The notes below the pieces were generated by a model, which was given only the letters and a program-made list of their open reading frames with translations, searched no databases and was not told the DNA's origin. The translations under genes were made by a program, and so were the position numbers. Source: Aequorivita xiaoshiensis (lineage in GTDB: Bacteria; Bacteroidota; Bacteroidia; Flavobacteriales; Flavobacteriaceae). From it: a stretch of 64,000 nucleotides of DNA. The stretch spans positions 186,001 through 250,000 of the forward strand of contig NZ_JAIRBB010000001.1 in assembly GCF_022008395.1 (NCBI RefSeq), read 5' to 3'. This document shows positions 8,857-16,970 of the stretch, in pieces (within the stretch, counting starts at the first letter, position 1; the number at the start of each line of letters is the position of its first letter).

Positions 8857-9650
8857 TGGATTATCTAGACGCAATTATTCTTGGAGCAATCCAAGGATTT
8901 ACTGAATTTTTACCTGTTTCTTCAAGTGGACATCTTGAATTAGGAAAAGCAATATTAGGGGATACATCAGTTCCTGAAGAAAGTTTACTTTTTACTGTTA
9001 TTCTTCACTTCGCTACGGCTTTAAGCACTATTGTGGTGTTTAGAAAAGATATCATTGAAATTGTTTCAGGGCTATTTAAATTTCAATGGAACGAAGAAAC
9101 TCAATTCATAACAAAAATTGTTCTTTCAATGATTCCAGCTGTTGTAATCGGCTTACTTTTTGAAAAAGAATTAGAATCATTTTTTGGCGGAAGTATTGCT
9201 TTTGTAGGGGCTATGCTAATTGTTACAGCAGTACTTTTATGGTTCGCCGATCTTGCTAAAAACACTGGAAAACCTGTAACATTCAAAGACTCAATTATTA
9301 TTGGAGTTGCTCAAGCAATTGCTATGCTACCCGGTATATCTCGTAGTGGGGCTACAATCTCTACTTCAGTTTTATTAGGAAACGACAAGTCTAAAGCCGC
9401 TAGATTTTCATTTTTAATGGTTGTTCCATTAATTTTTGGGAAAATTGCAAAGGATCTATTAAGCGGCGATATTACAACGCAAAGCACTAATTTCGGAACT
9501 TTAAGTGTCGGATTTATTGCAGCGTTTATCTGCGGGCTTATAGCTTGTACTTGGATGATATCCTTAGTTAAAAAGAGTAAACTACGTTATTTTTCAATCT
9601 ACTGTGTGATAGTTGGTATTATTGCAATAGTAACCAGCTTATATTTATAA
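8856..9650 (+). CDS. uppP: Undecaprenyl-diphosphate phosphatase
   Basis: Dephosphorylates undecaprenyl diphosphate to recycle the lipid carrier for peptidoglycan; it also confers bacitracin tolerance (BacA family). The 264-aa polytopic protein carries both family motifs, GFTEFLPVSSSGHLE (about 14-28) and PGISRSGATIS (about 159-169). The start is a GTG overlapping the DUF3098 stop (TAGTG). The stop abuts the truB ATG with no gap, so DUF3098-uppP-truB is one operon. Confidence 0.96.
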   Translation: MDYLDAIILGAIQGFTEFLPVSSSGHLELGKAILGDTSVPEESLLFTVILHFATALSTIVVFRKDIIEIVSGLFKFQWNEETQFITKIVLSMIPAVVIGLLFEKELESFFGGSIAFVGAMLIVTAVLLWFADLAKNTGKPVTFKDSIIIGVAQAIAMLPGISRSGATISTSVLLGNDKSKAARFSFLMVVPLIFGKIAKDLLSGDITTQSTNFGTLSVGFIAAFICGLIACTWMISLVKKSKLRYFSIYCVIVGIIAIVTSLYL

Positions 9651-10340
9651 ATGACAGGAGAAGATTATAAAGAAGGCCAAGTGATATTAATTGACAAGCC
9701 ACTGGAATGGACATCATTTCAAGCGGTAAACAAAGTGCGTTGGTTAATTAAAAAATCTTTCGGATTTAAGAAAATTAAAGTCGGTCATGCCGGTACTTTA
9801 GACCCGTTAGCAACTGGGCTGTTAATAATTTGTTCGGGGAAATTTACAAAGAAAATTGACACTTTTCAAGCTCAAGAAAAAGAGTACACAGGGACTTTCA
9901 CTCTAGGAGCTACTACACCCAGCTACGACTTAGAAACTGAAATAAACAAGAATTTCGATATTTCCGGAATCACTTCAGAACAAATACACGAGGCAACTAA
10001 GCAATTTATAGGTGAAATTAAGCAGCAACCTCCAGTATTTTCAGCCTTGAAGAAAGACGGAAAACGTCTTTATGAATTTGCTAGAAATGGCGAGGAAGTT
10101 GAAATTCCTTTTAGAAAAATAACAATTTCAGAGTTTGAAATAACAAGAATAGACCTCCCGAATATAGACTTTAGAGTGGTTTGCAGTAAAGGCACTTACA
10201 TCCGGTCTCTAGCTAACGATTTTGGCAAGGCTCTTAACAATGGTGCTCATCTATCTGCATTGCGCAGAACGAAGATTGGTGATTTTTCTGTAGCCAATGC
10301 TATAAGCATCTCAGACTTCGAAACTTCGCTTCCTAGTTAA
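9651..10340 (+). CDS. truB: tRNA pseudouridine(55) synthase
   Basis: Forms pseudouridine 55 in the T-loop of tRNAs. The 229-aa protein has the TruB motif KPLEWTSFQAVNK (16-28) and the catalytic GHAGTLDPLATGLL with Asp51. CSKGTYIRSLANDFG near 182-196 is the conserved RNA-binding block. It lacks a long C-terminal PUA domain, as is usual for the short bacterial forms. The ATG immediately follows the uppP stop. Confidence 0.97.
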   Translation: MTGEDYKEGQVILIDKPLEWTSFQAVNKVRWLIKKSFGFKKIKVGHAGTLDPLATGLLIICSGKFTKKIDTFQAQEKEYTGTFTLGATTPSYDLETEINKNFDISGITSEQIHEATKQFIGEIKQQPPVFSALKKDGKRLYEFARNGEEVEIPFRKITISEFEITRIDLPNIDFRVVCSKGTYIRSLANDFGKALNNGAHLSALRRTKIGDFSVANAISISDFETSLPS

Positions 10341-10411
10341 AATATCTCTAATAGTACCCTAATTTTCAAGTGTTTTGTGGAATTTTGTATAAAATTTCAG
10401 TACTTGCATAA

Positions 10412-11140
10412 ATGAATTTAAATTATTCATATAAAGCTTTCTTAATAACTTCACTTCTTACAGGAAGTCTAGTGCTATTTTTATTTAGTATAAAACTTTC
10501 AAAGCAGAAGGAAGAACTCAATTATGATACCTATGAGGTTGAAATGGCAGAGGAGGTATTGCCTGAAGAAAAAGAAGAAGAAATCGCACAGTTGACTCCA
10601 GAGGTTAGTAGAATTGAAACAAACAAAGCTTTTAATGAGGCAGAAAAATATAAATCTCCTTTTGAAAGTGAAGATCGAGAATTAACTGAAACAACCGAAG
10701 GCAAACTTCAGGAAATGCAAGAAGCTTTAGAGAATTCTAAAAACAGCTTGAACGGGAATATAGCAACTAAAGTTTCTAAACCTGAAACAGAGAAAAAAAC
10801 AAAGTTTTCAAATAGCGACAGTAATGATAAAGGTGAGGCTGTTGTAAAAGGTGGCAATAGAAACACCACCATTAGTTACCGATTGGTAAACCGCCAAGAA
10901 ATAGATTTACCTAACCCTGTTTATACTTGCTATGGTTATGGAAAGGTGGTGATAAATATTGAGGTAAATAATCTCGGGAAAGTTGTAAAAAACTCCTACA
11001 ACAAATCAGCATCAACAACTTCCAATCAATGTTTGATAGATGCCGCTCTTGATTATTCAAAGCAAGCTCGTTTTACAACCGACGCTTCAAAAGAAAAGCA
11101 ATTGGGTACAATAACTTTCAATTTTCCTGGACAACAATAA
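10412..11140 (+). CDS. TonB-like energy transducer protein
   Basis: A 242-aa protein with the TonB layout: an N-terminal membrane anchor (about 10-28), a long acidic/charged periplasmic stretch (35-155) and a C-terminal domain from about 160. That domain reads like the TonB C-terminal fold (a YGKVVINIEVNNLGKV strand pair and a late QARFTTDASKEKQLGTITF). TonB proteins transmit proton-motive force to outer-membrane receptors. The linker is Glu/Lys-rich rather than Pro-rich, and no ExbB/ExbD genes are adjacent, so it may be a specialised or non-canonical TonB. Confidence 0.65.
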   Translation: MNLNYSYKAFLITSLLTGSLVLFLFSIKLSKQKEELNYDTYEVEMAEEVLPEEKEEEIAQLTPEVSRIETNKAFNEAEKYKSPFESEDRELTETTEGKLQEMQEALENSKNSLNGNIATKVSKPETEKKTKFSNSDSNDKGEAVVKGGNRNTTISYRLVNRQEIDLPNPVYTCYGYGKVVINIEVNNLGKVVKNSYNKSASTTSNQCLIDAALDYSKQARFTTDASKEKQLGTITFNFPGQQ

Positions 11141-11193
11141 ATTGTCCCCTTAACGAAGTTTTAATTGGTAGTTTTTATCTAAAAAATCAACTT

Positions 11194-11763
11194 ATGGATA
11201 ATAATAAAAAACGCTGTGCTTGGTGTGGCACCGATCCGTTGTATATAAAGTATCACGACGAAGAATGGGGAGTGCCAGTTAAGGATGACAAAATACTGTT
11301 TGAATTTCTTATCCTCGAAAGCTTTCAAGCGGGATTAAGTTGGATTACTGTTCTTCGAAAAAGAGAAAATTTCAGGATGGCTTTTGATAATTTCAATTAC
11401 AAGAAAATAGCCAAATACGATCAGAATAAAATTGACGAATTACTTCAAAACCGTGGGATAATTCGAAATAAATTGAAGGTAAATTCTGCTGTGTCCAACG
11501 CCAAGGCTTTTATGAAAATTCAAAATGAATTTGGAAGCTTCAGTAATTATATTTGGAGGTTTACTGACAATACACCGATTAAAAACAGTTGGAAAAACCA
11601 CAAAGATGTTCCTCCAACCACCTCAATAAGTGATGCTATAAGTAAAGATTTAAAGAAAAGAGGTTTTAAATTTATGGGAAGTACTGTAGTTTATGCATAT
11701 ATGCAAGCGGTAGGGATGGTAAACGATCATATAACTGATTGCTTCCGGTATCAACAAGTTTAA
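11194..11763 (+). CDS. tag: DNA-3-methyladenine glycosylase I
   Basis: Excises 3-methyladenine from alkylated DNA (base excision repair). The 189-aa protein has the family zinc site: Cys8 in RCAWCGTDP and His21 in IKYHDEEWG at the N-terminus, His179 and Cys183 at the C-terminus, spaced as in E. coli Tag. The conserved FQAGLSWITVLRKRENF block is present. It converges on the next gene with only 4 bp between stops. Confidence 0.96.
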   Translation: MDNNKKRCAWCGTDPLYIKYHDEEWGVPVKDDKILFEFLILESFQAGLSWITVLRKRENFRMAFDNFNYKKIAKYDQNKIDELLQNRGIIRNKLKVNSAVSNAKAFMKIQNEFGSFSNYIWRFTDNTPIKNSWKNHKDVPPTTSISDAISKDLKKRGFKFMGSTVVYAYMQAVGMVNDHITDCFRYQQV

Positions 11764-11767
11764 TTTT

Positions 11768-12109
11768 CTAATAAATATTCTTCTTAGACTTCAATAAATC
11801 TGCTGCTGCAACTGCTTTCAGAGCTTGACGATACTGTAAATCTAATTCAGGATCTGTGTTTTTCTCAACAGAAAATAGTTTTTGAAACCAAGTAATTGCT
11901 TTGGAATATTCGCTATTATAGTAATAAGCTACTGCTAAATGCCTATAAATAAACGGTGTTCCGTACCCTTCGCGCACTACTTGCTCATAAACTCGAACTA
12001 CATCAATGTCCTTATTTACATCCATAACCTTAGTGTTAGTTTGAGAATAGGAAATGGTTGAGACACAGGAAATAAAAAGAACAGTAAAAAATATTTGCTT
12101 TAAAATCAT
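11768..12109 (-). CDS. Small exported TPR-like protein
   Basis: A 113-aa protein with a signal peptide (about 1-22, ending near SYS-QTN) and a probable tetratricopeptide-like helix pair around 55-85 (HLAVAYYYNSEYSKAITWFQ). TPR pairs mediate protein-protein contacts; the partner is not evident. The C-terminus carries a second helix rich in Ala/Leu. It lies alone between the convergent tag gene and aat. No family could be assigned beyond the TPR-like pattern. Confidence 0.6.
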   Translation of the reverse strand: MILKQIFFTVLFISCVSTISYSQTNTKVMDVNKDIDVVRVYEQVVREGYGTPFIYRHLAVAYYYNSEYSKAITWFQKLFSVEKNTDPELDLQYRQALKAVAAADLLKSKKNIY

Positions 12110-12242
12110 TGAAGATGTGGGGAATATGGTTTATAACAAATAATCTTATATTAAATAGTAATAGTTCGGATTATTCTCCCACAAAAAAACTGAAAATAAA
12201 GCAATTAACCGACGTCATTGGTTTATTTAACACAAAAATCAT

Positions 12243-12887
12243 CTACTTAGAGTCAAGGATCCTTAAAAAATCGGCTCTTTCCATCTCTTCTGCGCCTAAA
12301 CTTTCTAAGTGTTCATTATAGATCTGACAGTCGATTAATTTATAATCTTTTGCTTTTACAAATTCAGTAAGGTGATAAAAAGCAACTTTAGAAGCATCAC
12401 TCACCAGGCTAAACATGCTTTCACCACAAAATACTTTCTTATTTGGAAGGTCTATTCCGTATAGACCACCCACTAACTTATTGTCTTTCCAAACCTCAAC
12501 AGAAACAGCGTTACCTGTATTGTGCAATGCTATATATGCTTGTTGCATCTCTTTGGTTATCCAAGTGCCATTTTGACCCTTTCTTGGAACAGAAGCGCAG
12601 TATGAAATAACAGATTTAAAATCTTTATTGAAAGTAATTGTAAATTTTTTGTCTCTAATGGTTTTTCTCAGGCTTTTAGACATTTTAAACTTATTTGGCT
12701 TTAGAACCATTCTTGGATTTGGACTCCACCAAAGCACTGGTTGACCATCTTCATACCAAGGGAAAATACCAGAATTATATGCTAGTAATAATCGTTCGGT
12801 AGAAAGATCACCACCAATAGCGAGTAGCCCATCCAACGTTGCTTCTTCTATATTTGGAAACCAAAGTTTTTCAGTTAAGAAATGCAT
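12243..12887 (-). CDS. aat: Leucyl/phenylalanyl-tRNA--protein transferase
   Basis: Transfers Leu or Phe from tRNA to N-terminal Arg/Lys, marking proteins for ClpAP (N-end rule). The 214-aa protein shows the family signature GLLAIGGDLSTERLLLAY (about 20-37), SGIFPWYEDGQPVLWWSP (39-56) and the C-terminal block with CQIYNEHLESLGAEE. The left end overlaps no real gene; a 70-codon frame on the plus strand there is a shadow. The DUF3127 gene lies upstream in the same direction, but an intrinsic terminator separates the two. Confidence 0.95.
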   Translation of the reverse strand: MHFLTEKLWFPNIEEATLDGLLAIGGDLSTERLLLAYNSGIFPWYEDGQPVLWWSPNPRMVLKPNKFKMSKSLRKTIRDKKFTITFNKDFKSVISYCASVPRKGQNGTWITKEMQQAYIALHNTGNAVSVEVWKDNKLVGGLYGIDLPNKKVFCGESMFSLVSDASKVAFYHLTEFVKAKDYKLIDCQIYNEHLESLGAEEMERADFLRILDSK

Positions 12888-12914
12888 TGTTCAAAATTGC
12901 TAAATATGTTTCAT

Positions 12915-12949
12915 AAAAAACCTCGAAACGTTTAATACGCATCGAGGTT
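12915..12949 (-). terminator. Intrinsic terminator downstream of DUF3127
   Basis: On the minus strand an 8-bp stem AACCTCGA / TCGAGGTT with a 15-nt loop is followed by TTTTT. It ends the DUF3127 transcript just before aat. Confidence 0.7.
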
Positions 12950-12982
12950 AATATGTTTTATACTGTTTTTTAAAAAAGTATT

Positions 12983-13363
12983 TTAAAAAGGAAGATCGTC
13001 GTGATCTTCTTCTTTAAAATTATTTGCAGGCTCAAAAGCATCTGCAGGTGGCATTGGAGGCATTCCTGGGGCATCAGGTGCAGCTTGTGATAAATTCTCA
13101 ATTCGCCAGCCTTGAATACTATTGAAATACTTAGTTTCTCCTTGAGGATTTACCCATTCACGACCACGAATATTGATGCTAACTTTAACATTTTGTCCAA
13201 CTTTGTATGCATTTAGCAAATCAGTTTTGTCTTGAACAAACTCTATCATTATAGTCTGTGGGTACTGCTCTTCAGTAGTTATCACCATTTCGCGCTTTCT
13301 AAACCCATTGTTTCCAAAGGTTTTAGTTTCGTCTATTAATTTTATCTTTCCTTGTAATTCCAT
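12983..13363 (-). CDS. DUF3127 family OB-fold-like protein
   Basis: A 126-aa protein whose first 95 residues (MELQGKIKLIDETKTFG, then KREMVITTEEQYPQ and INIRGREWVNPQGE) match DUF3127, a Bacteroidetes family related to single-stranded-DNA-binding OB folds. A Pro/Met-rich linker and an acidic tail ending EEDHDDLPF follow. That tail resembles the acidic DDxPF tip with which SSB recruits partners. This supports a nucleic-acid role by analogy only. It appears to be a single-gene transcript. Confidence 0.88.
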   Translation of the reverse strand: MELQGKIKLIDETKTFGNNGFRKREMVITTEEQYPQTIMIEFVQDKTDLLNAYKVGQNVKVSINIRGREWVNPQGETKYFNSIQGWRIENLSQAAPDAPGMPPMPPADAFEPANNFKEEDHDDLPF

Positions 13364-13434
13364 CCGTAATTATGTTACTGTGTTATTGGTATTTTTAATT
13401 TTTAATGCTATTCTCCTTTACAAAAAGGCTACTT

Positions 13435-14313
13435 TTATGGCTGATTTCCTAGCAAAAGTTTCCAAGCTTCGCTAACATTCCCTTCACTTAAGAACTCGTG
13501 AGCTCTTTTATGAATTGCTTCAATTTGGTTTGAAGATATTAAATCTTTTAGTTCTGCTGAAGAATCTATAAAAGTACGAATTTCTTCTGTATTTGGAAAA
13601 CTTTCAACGTTACCAAGCATCCCTAAGTCATTACCAGTCAATACTTTGCTGTTTCTTATAGCTTCAGGTAGCTTATCTACTCCTATTCCTAGGGTTCTCA
13701 ATGGTTTTGGCACTTCAAAGAGTCCGTTTTTAGCGCGACTATACCAATTTCCTCCAAGTCGAGAAACTGCATCAATCTTAAATGGATCGATAGCTCCGTT
13801 GTTGTCAAGAATGTTTTCTTTAATATGAAGTTTTACAACTTCACATATAACCAAGTTACCAGCTCCACCCTCTTTTCCGAGTGAAATTACGTCGTTTACT
13901 TTACACTCTAATTGCACTGGTGCCTCAGCAACACGAGGAGGTGTAATTAAATCTGAAGCCTCTTCGGTAAATCCGGCTTTAATAAATTCGTTAACACCCT
14001 TGTCGTACTCTGTAGAAGAAAGTGACACTTGCTGCACCATATCATAACTTACAATGTTTATGACCACTTCTGGAATTTCTAAAACATTTTCGTAAGTGTG
14101 TTTAGTAGTGTTATCACGCCCTCTTCTTGCCGGTGAAAACACTAATATAGGGGGTTTGGCACTAAAAACATTAAAAAAACTAAATGGCGAAAGATTTACA
14201 TTTCCTTCGCTATCGATTGTACTTGCAAAGCATATTGGCCTTGGAGACACAGCCCCTAAAAGGTAACCGTGTAATTTTGCTGTTGATAATTCGTGTGGTT
14301 CTATAGAAATCAT
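13435..14313 (-). CDS. Flavin reductase family protein
   Basis: About 292 aa. The N-terminal half has the flavin-reductase-like FMN-binding split-barrel pattern: GAVSPRPICFASTIDSEG, then NLSPFSFFNVFSAKPP and the NTTKHTYENV loop. Such proteins reduce flavin or act as FMN-dependent oxidoreductases; the C-terminal 90 residues are extra and helical. The reading frame extends to a TTG at 14331, but this lies inside the apparent -7 box, so the ATG at 14313 is chosen, almost without leader. The substrate is not predictable. Confidence 0.87.
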   Translation of the reverse strand: MISIEPHELSTAKLHGYLLGAVSPRPICFASTIDSEGNVNLSPFSFFNVFSAKPPILVFSPARRGRDNTTKHTYENVLEIPEVVINIVSYDMVQQVSLSSTEYDKGVNEFIKAGFTEEASDLITPPRVAEAPVQLECKVNDVISLGKEGGAGNLVICEVVKLHIKENILDNNGAIDPFKIDAVSRLGGNWYSRAKNGLFEVPKPLRTLGIGVDKLPEAIRNSKVLTGNDLGMLGNVESFPNTEEIRTFIDSSAELKDLISSNQIEAIHKRAHEFLSEGNVSEAWKLLLGNQP

Positions 14314-14319
14314 AGAATG

Positions 14320-14327
14320 CAAAGGTA
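14320..14327 (-). promoter_or_regulatory. -7 box of flavin reductase gene
   Basis: TACCTTTG on the minus strand lies 6 bp upstream of the ATG at 14313, so the transcript would be leaderless or nearly so. It also rules out the longer TTG start. Confidence 0.5.
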
Positions 14328-14351
14328 TCAAAGATTATAGCTTGTAAAAAC

Positions 14352-14380
14352 TTGATTGTACAATAATATCAACATATTTG
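14352..14380 (+). promoter_or_regulatory. Promoter of sensor kinase gene
   Basis: TTG (14352-14354), an 18-nt spacer and CATATTTG (7 of 8 with TAnnTTTG). It supports translation from the ATG at 14411 rather than from the earlier in-frame start at 14378. Confidence 0.5.
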
Positions 14381-14410
14381 CTTTATATTTATTCAGGTAA
14401 AATTTACTTT

Positions 14411-15562
14411 ATGCTTCAGAAAAAAACGTTTTCACGTTGGGCTTTTATTATTGCTTCAGTGTTTATAGTGGGGCTTATTTTATGGAACACCTATATTTTC
14501 TTTAATCAACTTAAAGAAAATGAGCGCGCTAAAATGGAAATATGGGCTGCTGCATATAATGATTTTCTTCAAAAAAACAGTCTTGATACTCCTGTTGGAG
14601 ATGTAATCCTTACGATTATCCAAGGAAATGTTACTACTCCAATGATATTATATACTCATAAAGAAGATATATATTCCGATAGAAATATTGATCCAAACGA
14701 TATAAATACGCGAGATAAAAAGGAAAAGTTAATCAAGCAATTTTCTTCGGAATACACTCCAATAGAGATTCGAAATGAAAACAATCTACTTGCCACAATT
14801 TATTACGGCAACTCACCAGTTATTAATAAATTAAAGTATTATCCAGCTTTTTTAATTTTAATTATCTTTCTTTTCATTTTAGCCGTTTATCTTTTTTACA
14901 AAACCTCAAAATCTGCCGAACAGAACAGGCTCTGGGCCGGAATGGCAAAGGAAACGGCACACCAAATTGGCACCCCGCTTTCATCTTTGGTAGGGTGGAC
15001 TGAAATTCTTAAAACTGAAAATGTAAATCCAGAGTATATTACTGAAATGGAAAAAGATATTTCAAGGCTTGAAAAGATAACAGATAGATTTTCAAAAATT
15101 GGGTCCGTTCCAAAATTGGAAAAACACGATTTAGTTGAAGAAACAAAAACAACGTTTGAATATTTACAAAAGCGTTCTTCAAAGCTTATAGAATTTCAAT
15201 TGGATATTCCTGAAACACCAATATACGTTCAAATGAATCCCCAACTATACAGCTGGACTATTGAAAATTTAGTTAAAAATGGGATAGATGCAATGCGTGG
15301 AAAAGGCAAGATTAGCATTTCTATAGCGCAAAACTCCAGATTTGCTTATGTACATATTTCTGATACAGGAAAAGGACTTACCAAAAGTGAGTTCAGAAGA
15401 ATATTCACACCTGGACATACTACAAAAAAACGCGGTTGGGGCTTGGGATTATCACTTGCAAAACGTATAATTGAGGAATACCACAAAGGAAAAATTCGTG
15501 TGTCGAAAAGTGTTCCTAATGAAGGAACTACTATGGAAATTGCTCTTAAAACTAACGTTTAA
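14411..15562 (+). CDS. Membrane sensor histidine kinase
   Basis: A 383-aa two-TM kinase: TM1 at about 8-28, a periplasmic sensor of about 110 residues, TM2 at about 142-163. It then has a HisKA-like helix with ETAHQIGTPLSSL (phospho-acceptor His184) and an ATPase domain with the N box ENLVKNGIDAM, DTGKGL and the G2 box GWGLGLSLAKR. No response regulator is adjacent, so its partner is unknown (orphan kinase). A zinc-ribbon membrane protein starts 2 bp after the stop and is surely co-transcribed. Confidence 0.93.
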   Translation: MLQKKTFSRWAFIIASVFIVGLILWNTYIFFNQLKENERAKMEIWAAAYNDFLQKNSLDTPVGDVILTIIQGNVTTPMILYTHKEDIYSDRNIDPNDINTRDKKEKLIKQFSSEYTPIEIRNENNLLATIYYGNSPVINKLKYYPAFLILIIFLFILAVYLFYKTSKSAEQNRLWAGMAKETAHQIGTPLSSLVGWTEILKTENVNPEYITEMEKDISRLEKITDRFSKIGSVPKLEKHDLVEETKTTFEYLQKRSSKLIEFQLDIPETPIYVQMNPQLYSWTIENLVKNGIDAMRGKGKISISIAQNSRFAYVHISDTGKGLTKSEFRRIFTPGHTTKKRGWGLGLSLAKRIIEEYHKGKIRVSKSVPNEGTTMEIALKTNV

Positions 15563-15564
15563 AA

Positions 15565-15912
15565 ATGTCGACAAAAACCTATACGCTGCATACTGCACGT
15601 TCTAAAAATAATTGTCCAAATTGTTTTGGGACAGATGGTCTTGAATTTACATTTTTTCAAGATGAAATAGAAACGCTGTTTTATAAAAAGCCCGTAAAAC
15701 AAATTGAGGAAAAACTCTATTGCCATACATGTACAACCATAATTTATCCAGTTAATTGGACTGAAGACATTGAACGGGTTTATGAATACAATAAAAAAAT
15801 AGCGGAAACCAATAAACATAATTTACAGGTAAAACCGCTATTCTATATTGTACTAATTGCAGCAATTATCTTAATTGCCCTGAGTATTTACTTTTTGATG
15901 AACGCTTTATGA
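15565..15912 (+). CDS. Zinc-ribbon-like protein with C-terminal membrane anchor
   Basis: A 115-aa hypothetical protein. Cysteine pairs CPNC (about 18-21) and CHTC (about 53-56) form a probable zinc ribbon, and the C-terminus (about 92-113) is a single hydrophobic helix, so the ribbon faces the cytosol (tail-anchored topology). It starts 2 bp after the sensor-kinase stop, suggesting a role with that kinase. Its 3' end overlaps the convergent HIT gene by 6 bp. No family name can be given. Confidence 0.75.
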   Translation: MSTKTYTLHTARSKNNCPNCFGTDGLEFTFFQDEIETLFYKKPVKQIEEKLYCHTCTTIIYPVNWTEDIERVYEYNKKIAETNKHNLQVKPLFYIVLIAAIILIALSIYFLMNAL

Positions 15913-16302
15913 ATTTAAATTTTCAGCAATTTTAGCTGCTAATGCTTTAAACTCCTCATCCTTCATATCTATTTTTTTGGTAAAACGCATGTCATCCATT
16001 TCATTTAAAGGGATAAGATGTACGTGAACATGTGGTACTTCAAGGCCAACAACTGCCATGCCCACGCGATTACAAGAAACAGATTTTTCTATAGCATGAG
16101 CAACTTTACGAGAAAATTGCATCAGTTGTAGATACATATGTTCGCCCATGTCGAATATCTTGTCAATTTCTTCTTTTGGTACACAAAGGGTATGCCCTTT
16201 GGAGTTGGGGTTTATATCCAAAAAAGCAATAAACTTATCGTCCTCTGCTACTTTATACGCTGGGATTTCTCCTTCAATGATTTTTGTGAAAATTGACGCC
16301 AT
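15907..16302 (-). CDS. HIT family hydrolase
   Basis: A 131-aa histidine-triad protein. The catalytic HVHVHLIP (His91, 93, 95) is preceded by the nucleotide-binding FLDINPNSKGHTLCVPK (about 27-43). HIT enzymes hydrolyse nucleotide phosphoramidates or dinucleoside polyphosphates (Hint/Fhit branch). It sits 2 bp downstream of greA and is co-transcribed with it. Confidence 0.94.
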   Translation of the reverse strand: MASIFTKIIEGEIPAYKVAEDDKFIAFLDINPNSKGHTLCVPKEEIDKIFDMGEHMYLQLMQFSRKVAHAIEKSVSCNRVGMAVVGLEVPHVHVHLIPLNEMDDMRFTKKIDMKDEEFKALAAKIAENLNS

Positions 16303-16304
16303 AT

Positions 16305-16781
16305 TTAATCTCTTGAAATTTCTAATATATCAAATTTAAGAATTCCATTAGGAACTTGAATTTCAGCCACTTCGCCTTGCTTCTTACCTAAAAGACCTTT
16401 TCCGATAGGTGAATCTACTGAAATTTTTCCAGCTTTTAAATCTGCTTCGCTTTGAGCTACCAATTTATAAGTCATTTCCATACCATTGGTTTGGTTTTTT
16501 AACTTAACTGTAGAGTGCACCAGTATTTTACTAGTATCTAATTGAGATTCATCTATCAAACGGGCATTAGCAAGGACAGCTTCAAGTTTAGAGATTTTCA
16601 TCTCCAACATAGCTTGTGCCTCTTTGGCAGCATCATATTCGGCATTCTCACTTAAATCACCTTTATCACGGGCTTCAGCAATAGCATTAGAAGCTCTTGG
16701 ACGCTCTACATCACGTAAGTGATCTATTTCATCTCTTAATTTTTTTAACCCTTCGGCTGTGTAATAAGATACTTTACTCAT
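16305..16781 (-). CDS. greA: Transcription elongation factor GreA
   Basis: Rescues backtracked RNA polymerase by stimulating transcript cleavage. The 158-aa length is standard. The coiled-coil tip carries GDLSENAEYDAAKE with the acidic pair Asp42/Glu45 that enters the secondary channel. The C-terminal FKBP-like domain has SPIGKGLLGKKQGEV. The gene leads the greA-HIT operon. It has a leader of roughly 115 nt with two terminator-like hairpins, described separately. Confidence 0.97.
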   Translation of the reverse strand: MSKVSYYTAEGLKKLRDEIDHLRDVERPRASNAIAEARDKGDLSENAEYDAAKEAQAMLEMKISKLEAVLANARLIDESQLDTSKILVHSTVKLKNQTNGMEMTYKLVAQSEADLKAGKISVDSPIGKGLLGKKQGEVAEIQVPNGILKFDILEISRD

Positions 16782-16833
16782 AACTTCATCGTTTGTGTAT
16801 GTAAAACATACATATTCTATATATATAATAAAA

Positions 16834-16850
16834 TCCCGACACGTGCGGGA
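16834..16850 (-). promoter_or_regulatory. Second hairpin in greA leader
   Basis: On the minus strand TCCCG / CGGGA closes a loop containing CACGT and is followed by ATTTTATTATATAT. It resembles a weak intrinsic terminator. It lies about 55 nt upstream of the greA start. Confidence 0.5.
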
Positions 16851-16867
16851 CTAACCTTAATAAACTG

Positions 16868-16893
16868 AAAAAATCCCATGCGATGATGGGATT
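16868..16893 (-). promoter_or_regulatory. First terminator-like hairpin in greA leader
   Basis: On the minus strand a perfect 8-bp stem AATCCCAT / ATGGGATT with loop CATCGC is followed by TTTTTT. It begins only a few nucleotides after the predicted start point, so it would either end a very short RNA or cap the greA mRNA. Confidence 0.65.
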
Positions 16894-16901
16894 ATATCAA
16901 A

Positions 16902-16909
16902 CAAATATA
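16902..16909 (-). promoter_or_regulatory. -7 box of greA promoter
   Basis: TATATTTG on the minus strand fits TAnnTTTG. The start point would fall near 16896, immediately before the first leader hairpin. No -33 TTG is obvious. Confidence 0.5.
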
Positions 16910-16970
16910 CTAAAAATTTACATCTTATGTAAATTGTTGTAATTTCGAACTTTAAATTTAATTCATTTTA

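Noticed and set aside
12110-12242. Gap between the TPR-like gene and the end of aat searched for RNA genes
   Set aside because: No stable hairpin, promoter box or coding frame is evident.
12109-12321. 70-codon frame on the plus strand between the TPR-like gene and aat
   Set aside because: It overlaps the 3' end of aat, has AT-rich non-protein-like composition and no promoter; a shadow frame.
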